Origin: Dehalococcoidales bacterium
GTDB taxonomy: Bacteria; Chloroflexota; Dehalococcoidia; Dehalococcoidales; RBG-16-60-22
Reading direction: 5' to 3'
Assembly: GCA_030606585.1 (NCBI GenBank)
Contig: JAUWGD010000085.1
Span: forward strand, 1-7,236
Length of the DNA: 7,236 nt
The position numbers and the translations under genes are program-made. How positions within the stretch are numbered: the first letter of the stretch is position 1; each line of letters begins with the position of its first letter. A model generated the notes under the pieces. That model saw nothing but the letters and a program-made list of their open reading frames with translations. It was not told the DNA's origin and did no database searches. Below are positions 1 to 5,243 of the stretch, in pieces.

Positions 1-309
1 CAGGGCTGGCCGGGGCTCCTTCACGGCGGCATCCTGGGCTGCCTGCTGGACGAGGTGATGAGCAATGTCGCTTACGCCACGGGTAATACCTGCCTGACCG
101 CCAGTATCACCATCAGGCAGAAAAAGCCCGTTGAAGTGGGAATACCGCTGGTCATTACCGCCCGGATAACCCGTCACCGGAAAAAGCTCATCGAGACCGA
201 GGGCCGGGTATGCCTGAAAGACGGCACGGTAATCGCCGAAAGCACGGCCAAGCAGTTCATCGCGGAGAACGAGGCGGACAATGTCAAGGAGAACAAGAGC
301 CATGTCTGA
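1..309 (+). CDS. PaaI-type hotdog-fold acyl-CoA thioesterase, 5' end cut off by window
   Basis: The frame is open from base 1 and stops at 307-309, giving 102 visible residues; the true start is upstream, and the internal ATG at 55 is not the start. Near the left edge the protein reads GLLHGGILGCLLDE, the His-Gly-Gly turn plus long helix with an acidic residue that is typical of PaaI/YbgC-like hotdog thioesterases. Strand-rich sequence follows (ASITIRQKKPVEVG, then RKKLIETEGRV), as expected for the hotdog sheet wrapping the helix. Family members hydrolyse acyl-CoA or aryl-CoA thioesters in the cytoplasm, usually as dimers or tetramers; the substrate cannot be read from sequence. The stop overlaps the start of the HAD gene by 8 nt (ATGTCTGA), so the two are probably co-transcribed and translationally coupled. 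About 30-40 N-terminal residues are missing. Confidence 0.8.
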   Translation, partial: QGWPGLLHGGILGCLLDEVMSNVAYATGNTCLTASITIRQKKPVEVGIPLVITARITRHRKKLIETEGRVCLKDGTVIAESTAKQFIAENEADNVKENKSHV

Positions 310-964
310 CGGTAAACTTGAGGCAGTGCTCTGGGACCTCGACGGCGTTATCGCGGATACCGGCGACTATCATTACCGTGCCTGGGGTGATATCTTTAAG
401 GAAAAAGGCGCCACTTTTACCAGGGAAGACTTCATGCGGCATTTCGGGCAGAGACACGATACCATTATCAGGTTCGCCCTCGGCGATGATATACCGACGG
501 ACGAATTCGAGATTATAACCAAAAGAAAGCAGCAGGAATACCGCCGGCTGGTTACCGATAATATAAAACCGTTGCCCGGAGCCATCGAATTGATAAAGTC
601 GCTGAACAATCACCGTATAAAAACGGCCATAGCTTCCTCGGCGCCCCTGGAAAACATCGAGATTATCATCAAGGGGTTGGGCATAGAGGACTGCTTCCAG
701 GCGATAGCCTGGGGCACAGAAGTCCCCGAAGGCAAACCCAGTCCGCAGATTTTCCTGCTGGCGGCCAAGAAACTGGAGGCCAAACCCGGTAACTGCGTGG
801 TCATCGAGGACGCAATCGCCGGCGTGGCCGCCTCCAAGCAGGCCGGTATGAAATGTGTCGCGGTTACCAACAGTCACCCCGGGGCCAGTCTCAGCAAGGC
901 CGACCTTATCGTCAGTACGCTGGAATCGGTCGGATTCGGCGACCTTGACGGACTCTTCCGGTAA
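302..964 (+). CDS. HAD-superfamily (subfamily IA, beta-phosphoglucomutase-like) hydrolase
   Basis: A 220-residue cytoplasmic HAD enzyme. Motif I is DLDGVIADT (nucleophile Asp12, acid/base Asp14), motif II is ASSAP (Ser112/113), motif III is Lys145 in EGKPSP, and motif IV is Glu169-Asp170 in VIEDAIAG, binding Mg2+. The helical cap occupies about residues 18-90. The core spacing (Lys145, Glu169, Asp170) and the YHYRAW segment after motif I strongly resemble beta-phosphoglucomutase, but the cap lysine and arginine that contact sugar phosphate in the Lactococcus enzyme do not align clearly. A sugar-phosphate or other small phosphatase is therefore equally possible. An in-frame ATG at 281 would add seven residues. 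The ATG at 302 is preferred because AAGGAG at 286-291 sits 10 nt before it and the protein then begins just before motif I. The start overlaps the thioesterase stop; the ndk gene follows after 43 nt. Confidence 0.87.
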   Translation: MSDGKLEAVLWDLDGVIADTGDYHYRAWGDIFKEKGATFTREDFMRHFGQRHDTIIRFALGDDIPTDEFEIITKRKQQEYRRLVTDNIKPLPGAIELIKSLNNHRIKTAIASSAPLENIEIIIKGLGIEDCFQAIAWGTEVPEGKPSPQIFLLAAKKLEAKPGNCVVIEDAIAGVAASKQAGMKCVAVTNSHPGASLSKADLIVSTLESVGFGDLDGLFR

Positions 965-1007
965 GTTGTGATAGGCTCAATAATATTAACAGTGTCAGGA
1001 GTATGAA

Positions 1008-1424
1008 ATGGAAAGGTCTCTGGTACTTATCAAGCCCGATGCCATGGAGAGGGGGCTGGCCGGCGCTATTATCGGACGCCTCCAGGGAGAAGGGCTCAAT
1101 CTGGTGGCGCTAAGGATGCTGCACATGGACAGGCCGTTAGCCGAACGCCACTACGCCGTCCACAGGGAGAAACCATTCTATAAAGACCTCGTGGACTATA
1201 TAATCTCTACCCCGATTGTAGCCGCCGTCCTCGAAGGCGAAAACGCCGTGGAGAGAATCAGGGAATTAATGGGAGCCACCGACCCCGCCAGAGCCGCGGC
1301 GGGAACGATAAGGAAAGACTTCGGCCTGGACGTCCAGCGTAACTCGACACATGCCTCGGACTCACCGGAAAACGCGGAAAAAGAGACAGGTCTCTTCTTT
1401 AAAGAAAACGAGATTTTCGACTAG
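1008..1424 (+). CDS. ndk: Nucleoside diphosphate kinase
   Basis: A 138-residue protein matching NDK along its whole length. It transfers the gamma-phosphate of ATP to nucleoside diphosphates through a phosphohistidine, balancing the cytoplasmic NTP pools. The N-terminus reads RSLVLIKPDAMERGL with the conserved lysine at residue 9. The segment VLEGENAVERIRELMGATDP is the usual mid-protein signature, GTIRKDFG follows, and the active-site block is NSTHASDSPENAEKE, in which His115 is the phosphorylated residue. The C-terminal tail (LFFKENEIFD) is of normal type and length. AGGAG at 997-1001 lies 6 nt before the ATG. The gene follows the HAD gene by 43 nt and is likely read from the same transcript. 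Its stop is 10 nt from the stop of the convergent rsfS gene, and no hairpin terminator is visible between them. Confidence 0.95.
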   Translation: MERSLVLIKPDAMERGLAGAIIGRLQGEGLNLVALRMLHMDRPLAERHYAVHREKPFYKDLVDYIISTPIVAAVLEGENAVERIRELMGATDPARAAAGTIRKDFGLDVQRNSTHASDSPENAEKETGLFFKENEIFD

Positions 1425-1434
1425 ACGAAGCAAC

Positions 1435-1779
1435 TTACTGAATCCGCAGCACCGTTTTCGCTTCGTGCCAGAGTTCGTCGAGTTTATAGAAATCACGCTC
1501 CTCGATGCCGAAGATATGCACGACAACATCACTGTAATCGAGCAAAAGCCACCCGGAATCGTGCGTGCCCTCATGGTGGTGCGGCATAATGCCTTCCTTC
1601 TTCAGGCCGTGCTCCACTTCGTCATAGATGGTGCGAATCTGCCTCGTGCTTTCGCCGGCGCAGATAACAAAATAGTCCGTAAAGCTGCACAGGTCGCGTA
1701 CATCCAGTAAAACGATATTGCTGGCCTGCTTATCGCTGGCCACATCGACAACTCTACGGGCTACTTCAATTGCTTCCAG
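1435..1779 (-). CDS. rsfS: Ribosome silencing factor RsfS (Iojap/DUF143 family), probable CTG start
   Basis: RsfS binds large-subunit protein uL14 and blocks joining of the 50S and 30S subunits under starvation. The 114-residue product shows the family features: LEAIEVARRVVDVASDKQAS at the N-terminus, FTDYFVICAGESTRQIRTI, then GWLLLDYSDVVVHIF and RDFYKLDELW. The frame is open further upstream to an ATG at 1857, but that version adds 26 residues of non-family sequence, has no Shine-Dalgarno, and would need a transcript starting upstream of the extended -10 at 1814-1822. The CTG at 1779-1777 sits exactly where family members begin, with GGAG (minus strand, 1792-1789) 9 nt before it. CTG starts are rare, so this is inference; no in-frame ATG, GTG or TTG lies between the two sites. 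In many genomes rsfS neighbours nadD, but not here. Confidence 0.88.
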   Translation of the reverse strand: MEAIEVARRVVDVASDKQASNIVLLDVRDLCSFTDYFVICAGESTRQIRTIYDEVEHGLKKEGIMPHHHEGTHDSGWLLLDYSDVVVHIFGIEERDFYKLDELWHEAKTVLRIQ

Positions 1780-1813
1780 TCTAAAAATCTCCGCGTAAAA
1801 TACTCGCCCTATT

Positions 1814-1822
1814 ATTATATCA
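1814..1822 (-). promoter_or_regulatory. Extended -10 promoter for rsfS
   Basis: Read on the minus strand, 1822 to 1814 is TGATATAAT, a perfect TGN plus TATAAT extended -10. No convincing -35 is seen, which extended -10 promoters tolerate. A start of transcription near 1807 would leave a leader of about 28 nt before the CTG start at 1779 and would exclude the upstream ATG at 1857 from the mRNA. Confidence 0.55.
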
Positions 1823-1866
1823 CATATAAATCGTCGCCTTTCACCTTTTCTCATCATCGCAGAATC

Positions 1867-1875
1867 TGATATAGT
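1867..1875 (+). promoter_or_regulatory. Extended -10 promoter for the molybdopterin oxidoreductase gene
   Basis: TGATATAGT fits TGN plus TATAGT, one base from the consensus -10. The expected -35 position (about 1846-1852) holds only a T-rich stretch. Transcription from near 1882 would give a leader of about 49 nt before the ATG at 1931. It lies back to back with the rsfS -10, the two hexamers being about 50 bp apart, so the two genes probably share a divergent control region. Confidence 0.42.
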
Positions 1876-1930
1876 AATGGTATCAAGCCTTTGCTGTTCC
1901 AGTGCAGCTCAGAGAGGAGAACATACCGTA

Positions 1931-3994
1931 ATGTCGAAGTCAGCCGAAGTGAAAGATGGTATCTGTTATATGTGCACCACGGCCTGCCCTACCCGGATCC
2001 ATGTGCAGGACGGCAAGGCTGTTAAGATTGATATCGCCGACCCCAAGGTGACCCACTGCCCCCGCTGGAAGGCCCAGCTGGACTTTGTCTATCATCCCGA
2101 CCGCCTTCAGTACCCCGTGAAACGCACCGGTAAGAGGGGAGACGGCTCATGGCAGCGCATCTCCTGGGACGAGGCTCTGGATAGTGTTGCCGGAAACTTG
2201 CAGTCGGCGAAAGATAAGTATGGCCCGGAATCGGTAATCTTCTGGATTGCTTATACCAAGGAACCGCGTCCCTACTTCCATCGCCTGACGCATGCCTTCG
2301 GCTCGCCCAACTACTGCACCGAAAGCAGTAACTGCTTCTCCGGCACCTGGATAGCCTCCAACCTGACCTTCGGCTACGATTATTCGTATTTCACGATATC
2401 GGGCGGCTCTGTGGAGCCGGAGACGAAATGCAAGCTTATCTGGGGCGCGGCTGTGGTAACTTCACCCCCGGTATGGGAAGAAAATTTTTATGCCGGAAAT
2501 AACGGCGTTAAACTAATCGTGGTAGACCCCCGCCGCACCGATATCGCCTCCAGGGCCGATATCCACCTGCAACTGCGTCCCGGCACCGATGGCGCCCTGG
2601 CGCTAGGCTTTATGAATGTCATCATCAATGAAAACCTGTATGATAAAGAGTTCGTCGAGAAGTGGACGGTAGGCTTCGACGGACTTAAAAAGCTGGCACA
2701 GGAATACACACCGGAGAGAGTCGAGGAAATAACCCGGGTACCCGCCGGGAAAATCAGGGAAGCCGCCCGTCTCTTCGCCACCAATAAGCCAGGCAAGGTC
2801 CACCTGAGCGCCAACAGCACTACCCACCACGTCAATGGCGTGCAGAACCACCGCGCCGTAATTCTGCTGGCGGCGATAACCGGCAACTTCGAAGTGCCCG
2901 GCGGCAACAGATACGTCGCCATTTCCACGGAAGGAACCAACGATATCAGCCTGCACGAGCGGATTAAGGATATGCCTCCGGGAATAGGCTCGCAGCAGTT
3001 CCCCTTATGGACGTCCCGCTACCACGAGATGCAGTCCAACTCCATCGCCGACCAGATAGAGAGCGGCCAGCCCTATCCCCTTAAAGCCATGTTCTCGGCG
3101 GGACTCTGTACGCAGTTTTTCGGCAACACCAACCGCATGGTTGAGACCTTCAAGAAGCTCGATTTCATCGCCGTGACCGAATATTTTCACACCCCCGGCA
3201 CGCAGCTTGCCGATATCGTCATGCCCATAGCTTCATGGCTGGAGCGGCCGATACTCATGACCGGTTTCATGGGCATGTCAAAACTCATCGAGCCCGCCAT
3301 CAAGCCTCTCGGCGAGTGCCGGACGGAGTGGGACATCTACTCCGAACTGGCCAAACGACTCGGCTTCGGCGACCTGTTCTGGGACGGCAGCTTCGAGAAG
3401 TGCGCGGATTATATTCTCGAACCCATGAAAATAACCTGTAAAGACCTTCAGCAGCACCCTGAAGGTATCAAACAACCCGTACCGGCTGTGTCTGAGAACC
3501 CTTATGAAAAAGGAGGCTTCAAGACACCCTCCGGAAAGATAGAGATAGCCTCCGCCACGCTGGCGAAGCATGGCCTCGATGCCCTGCCGGTTTACCATGA
3601 GCCTCCGGAAAGCCCGGTAAGTCGGCCCGACCTGGCCAGGGATTACCCGCTGGTAATGACTTCGGGTGCCAGGGTGATGGCCTATACTCATTCGCAGTTT
3701 CGTAACCTCCCGCAGCTACGCAAACTAATGCCGGACCCGCTGGTTGATATTAACCCCGCCGACGCTGACCCCCGCAATATAAAAACGGGCGATATGGTGA
3801 CGGTCAGTTCGCCGCGTGGCAGCATCAGAATGAAGGCCAACGTTACCGATGCCATACTGGCTGGTGTTGTCTCGCTGCCGCACCACTGGCCCGATGAACT
3901 TAACGTCAACCTGCTGGTGGATGACAGCACCCTCGACCCTATATCAGGTTTCCTTCCCTATAAATCACAGCTGTGCCAGGTCAGCAAGGCCTGA
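1931..3994 (+). CDS. Molybdopterin/[4Fe-4S] oxidoreductase, DMSO-reductase superfamily, acetylene-hydratase-like clade
   Basis: A 687-residue enzyme carrying bis-pyranopterin Mo or W and one [4Fe-4S] cluster. The cluster ligands are Cys12, Cys15, Cys19 and Cys43 (C-x2-C-x3-C-x23-C), followed by Arg45 at the usual Lys/Arg position. Cys135, in the segment SSNCFSGTW, aligns with the cysteine metal ligand of NapA and of acetylene hydratase (Cys141). The C-terminal molybdopterin dinucleotide domain starts near residue 572 (YPLVMTSGARVMAYTHSQ) and ends with a NLLVDDSTLDPISG block typical of acetylene-hydratase-like proteins. No Tat signal precedes the cluster, so it is cytoplasmic. The essential Asp13 of acetylene hydratase, just after the second cluster cysteine, is Thr16 here, arguing against that reaction. 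The substrate is unknown. The start at 1931 is preferred over ATG 1877 because AGGAG lies at 1915-1919. The gene stands alone, with no partner subunits. Confidence 0.88.
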   Translation: MSKSAEVKDGICYMCTTACPTRIHVQDGKAVKIDIADPKVTHCPRWKAQLDFVYHPDRLQYPVKRTGKRGDGSWQRISWDEALDSVAGNLQSAKDKYGPESVIFWIAYTKEPRPYFHRLTHAFGSPNYCTESSNCFSGTWIASNLTFGYDYSYFTISGGSVEPETKCKLIWGAAVVTSPPVWEENFYAGNNGVKLIVVDPRRTDIASRADIHLQLRPGTDGALALGFMNVIINENLYDKEFVEKWTVGFDGLKKLAQEYTPERVEEITRVPAGKIREAARLFATNKPGKVHLSANSTTHHVNGVQNHRAVILLAAITGNFEVPGGNRYVAISTEGTNDISLHERIKDMPPGIGSQQFPLWTSRYHEMQSNSIADQIESGQPYPLKAMFSAGLCTQFFGNTNRMVETFKKLDFIAVTEYFHTPGTQLADIVMPIASWLERPILMTGFMGMSKLIEPAIKPLGECRTEWDIYSELAKRLGFGDLFWDGSFEKCADYILEPMKITCKDLQQHPEGIKQPVPAVSENPYEKGGFKTPSGKIEIASATLAKHGLDALPVYHEPPESPVSRPDLARDYPLVMTSGARVMAYTHSQFRNLPQLRKLMPDPLVDINPADADPRNIKTGDMVTVSSPRGSIRMKANVTDAILAGVVSLPHHWPDELNVNLLVDDSTLDPISGFLPYKSQLCQVSKA

Positions 3995-4014
3995 TACTGT
4001 ACCTGAGAATACAA

Positions 4015-4020
4015 TATAAT
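4015..4020 (+). promoter_or_regulatory. Possible -10 hexamer upstream of the intrinsic terminator
   Basis: A perfect TATAAT lies in an AT-rich stretch just after the oxidoreductase stop. CTGATA at 3991-3996, overlapping that stop codon, matches four of six -35 bases at an 18-nt spacing. A transcript from here would start near 4027 and meet the hairpin at 4049-4073 at once, giving either a very short RNA or an attenuated leader for the pseudouridine synthase gene. AT-rich DNA yields such hexamers by chance, so confidence is low. Confidence 0.25.
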
Positions 4021-4048
4021 AATATTTTATAGGGTTAACTTGTAGTCG

Positions 4049-4073
4049 AAGTAAGGGTTAACCCTTACTTTTT
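4049..4073 (+). terminator. Rho-independent terminator after the oxidoreductase gene
   Basis: A perfect 9-bp stem, AAGTAAGGG (4049-4057) with CCCTTACTT (4062-4070), closes a TTAA loop and runs straight into TTTTT (4069-4073). It is oriented for the plus strand and lies 54 nt after the stop at 3994. The minus-strand reading lacks a T tract, so it works in one direction. A second copy of AGGGTTAAC at 4031-4039 could pair with the 3' half of the stem. Confidence 0.85.
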
Positions 4074-4111
4074 CAAGAGAGATTCACGCTGGTCTTTACC
4101 GTGCTGAAGAT

Positions 4112-4121
4112 TTATACTGGA
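4112..4121 (+). promoter_or_regulatory. Possible -10 region for the pseudouridine synthase gene
   Basis: TTATACTGGA contains TATACT (4113-4118), one base from the consensus. The same ten bases recur at 5207-5216 ahead of the acyl-CoA synthetase gene, which supports a shared promoter form. No good -35 is seen 16-19 nt upstream. It lies after the terminator and would leave a leader of about 39 nt before the ATG at 4164. Confidence 0.35.
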
Positions 4122-4163
4122 ACGGTATTAACCGCAACTTATTTTTAAAGGAACGGGTATAAC

Positions 4164-4886
4164 ATGCCTTCCAAGGCTCTCCTCAAAGCACTGACCGAAG
4201 CCGGCGTCGGCTCCCGCCGCCGCATGGCCGAAGCCATCAAACAGAGTAAGGTTGATGTCAACGGCATAACAGCCGAGTCCTTCAACCAACCGGTAAACGT
4301 GGCGAAAGACCGCGTCTCCGTCAACGGCCGGGCGGTCAACCTCAAACCCGATGATACAATCTGCCTGATGCTCAACAAACCCGGGGATATCGTCTCCACC
4401 GTCAGCGATGAGAAAGGCCGCCGCACCGTACTGGATATCCTGCCCCCGAGATACCGGAAACTCAGGCTTTATCCGGTGGGCCGACTCGACAAAGACACCA
4501 CCGGCCTGCTTCTACTCACCAACGACGGCGACCTTACCTACCGGCTGACCCACCCCAGGTTCGAGCATGAAAAAGAGTATCTGGTACATATCAGGGGCAG
4601 CCTGAAACGGAATGAAATTCAACAACTGGAACAGGGCGTCCTGCTGGAAGACGGCATGACCCACCCGGCCTCGGTGGAAACAGACTCTTCCACTCCGCCG
4701 TTCAACTACAGCTTTACCATCCACGAAGGCAGGAAGCGCCAGGTACGCCGCATGTTCGAAAAGCTAAAACACCCCGTCCTGGCACTGAAACGTGTCCGTA
4801 TCGGCGGGCTGTGGCTCGGCGACCTTAAAGAGGGCGAGGTACGGCGGCTGAGCGCTCAGGAGATAAAGTCTTTATTAGAAAACTAA
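4164..4886 (+). CDS. RsuA/RluB/RluE/RluF-family 16S/23S rRNA pseudouridine synthase
   Basis: A 240-residue enzyme that isomerises a specific uridine of ribosomal RNA to pseudouridine. An S4 RNA-binding domain fills about residues 1-48 (LLKALTEAGVGSRRRMAEAI, then KVDVNG). The catalytic domain starts at LNKPGDIVST and carries YPVGRLDKDTTGLLLLTNDG, in which Asp109 is the catalytic aspartate. The later EGRKRQVRRMFEKLKHPV block is the usual RNA-binding and fold signature of the family. Length and architecture fit RluB/RsuA; which rRNA site is modified cannot be decided here, though bacteria outside Proteobacteria with a single such gene usually carry the RluB type. AAAGGA at 4147-4152 lies 11 nt before the ATG. 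The gene follows the intrinsic terminator and is therefore probably its own unit. Its 3' side runs into the palindromic repeat region. Confidence 0.93.
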   Translation: MPSKALLKALTEAGVGSRRRMAEAIKQSKVDVNGITAESFNQPVNVAKDRVSVNGRAVNLKPDDTICLMLNKPGDIVSTVSDEKGRRTVLDILPPRYRKLRLYPVGRLDKDTTGLLLLTNDGDLTYRLTHPRFEHEKEYLVHIRGSLKRNEIQQLEQGVLLEDGMTHPASVETDSSTPPFNYSFTIHEGRKRQVRRMFEKLKHPVLALKRVRIGGLWLGDLKEGEVRRLSAQEIKSLLEN

Positions 4887-4930
4887 GTCATCAGTTCTTT
4901 TGACTACATCTCATAAAATCAACCGTACCC

Positions 4931-4958
4931 CGTCTTAGCCTCACCGTCTTAGCCTCAC
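4931..4958 (+). repeat. 14-bp perfect tandem duplication
   Basis: CGTCTTAGCCTCAC occurs twice in immediate succession (4931-4944 and 4945-4958). The last six bases of the second copy (CCTCAC, 4953-4958) are also the first six of the palindromic element, so the duplication straddles its left border. It may reflect slippage or a mark left by insertion of the element. Confidence 0.9.
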
Positions 4959-5136
4959 CCCCTTAATCCCCCTCTCCAATTAGCAGTATAGAATCAAAAC
5001 GATAGTATATTTAATTGGAAAGGGGGAGAGATTCTGAGTGGGGGCTTCGCCCCCTCTCTCTTTTACTCCCCTCTCCAGCTAATATGAACTCGGGATTGCT
5101 GTTATGACACTAGCTGAAGAGGGGTCAGGGGTGAGG
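4953..5136. repeat. 184-bp GC-rich palindromic element, cloverleaf of three hairpins with closed ends (MITE/BIME-like)
   Basis: The ends are perfect 9-bp inverted repeats, CCTCACCCC (4953-4961) and GGGGTGAGG (5128-5136). Inside are three arms. Arm 1 pairs 4968-4982 with 5012-5026 (14 of 15) around a 29-nt loop. Arm 2 pairs 5040-5045 with 5049-5054 around a TTC loop. Arm 3 pairs 5068-5081 with 5111-5124 (13 of 14), again around a 29-nt loop. Arms 1 and 3 share CCCCTCTCC-like 5' halves, so they look like two copies of one hairpin unit. No start-to-stop gene fits inside and no transposase is present. This resembles the non-autonomous intergenic palindromes common in Chloroflexota genomes, from memory and not from a search. 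The rest of the 4887-5243 gap holds the tandem repeat on the left, a promoter on the right, and nothing else recognised. Confidence 0.75.
5040..5064 (+). terminator. Possible intrinsic terminator within the palindromic element
   Basis: GGGGGC (5040-5045), a TTC loop and GCCCCC (5049-5054) form a very stable 6-bp stem, followed by TCTCTCTTTT (5055-5064). The tail is only partly U-rich, so termination strength is uncertain. It is the only candidate 3' of the pseudouridine synthase gene, whose own end has just a weak AGTCA/TGACT pairing. Confidence 0.35.
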
Positions 5137-5183
5137 TATAGACCTTTAACGGAGGACTGAAATCCCCTGAACCGCATCAAACC

Positions 5184-5213
5184 TTTTCAAACGCGACTCA
5201 GGTCTGTTATACT
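5184..5213 (+). promoter_or_regulatory. Promoter for the acyl-CoA synthetase pair
   Basis: TTTTCA (5184-5189) matches four of six -35 bases. An 18-nt spacer leads to TATACT (5208-5213), preceded by TG at 5205-5206 as an extended -10. Transcription would begin near 5220, about 24 nt before the ATG at 5244. The ten bases TTATACTGGA at 5207-5216 recur at 4112-4121. Confidence 0.5.
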
Positions 5214-5243
5214 GGATTATTCCGGAATGACAAATCCTTTGCC

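Noticed and set aside
284..877. 197-residue open frame on the minus strand opposite the HAD gene
   Set aside because: It lies wholly opposite a gene with all four HAD motifs, shows no recognisable domain, and is explained by codon bias leaving the antisense frame open.
1384..1407. Palindromes GAGACAGGTCTC and TTCTTTAAAGAA near the end of ndk, as a terminator
   Set aside because: Both lie within conserved ndk codons and have no GC-rich stem followed by a T tract, so they are probably chance.
1351..1710. 119-residue plus-strand open frame bridging the end of ndk and the rsfS region
   Set aside because: It is out of frame with ndk and antisense to conserved RsfS codons, and has no Shine-Dalgarno or recognisable domain.
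1877..1930. 18-residue N-terminal extension of the molybdopterin oxidoreductase from ATG 1877
   Set aside because: The extension is unlike family N-termini, overlaps the predicted promoter and transcription start, and lacks a Shine-Dalgarno, whereas AGGAG precedes ATG 1931. It is not a Tat signal: there is no twin-arginine or hydrophobic stretch.
4953..5136. CRISPR array or tRNA reading of the palindromic region
   Set aside because: There are no regularly spaced direct repeats with spacers, and the cloverleaf is far too long and lacks tRNA arm and anticodon sequences.
5142..5243. Upstream extension of the beta-subunit frame, with GGAGG at 5151-5155 as its ribosome site
   Set aside because: The frame is open, but no ATG, GTG or TTG follows GGAGG at a workable distance; the only candidate, CTG at 5157, is just 1 nt away. 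The promoter also lies within it, and ATG 5244 already gives the family N-terminus.
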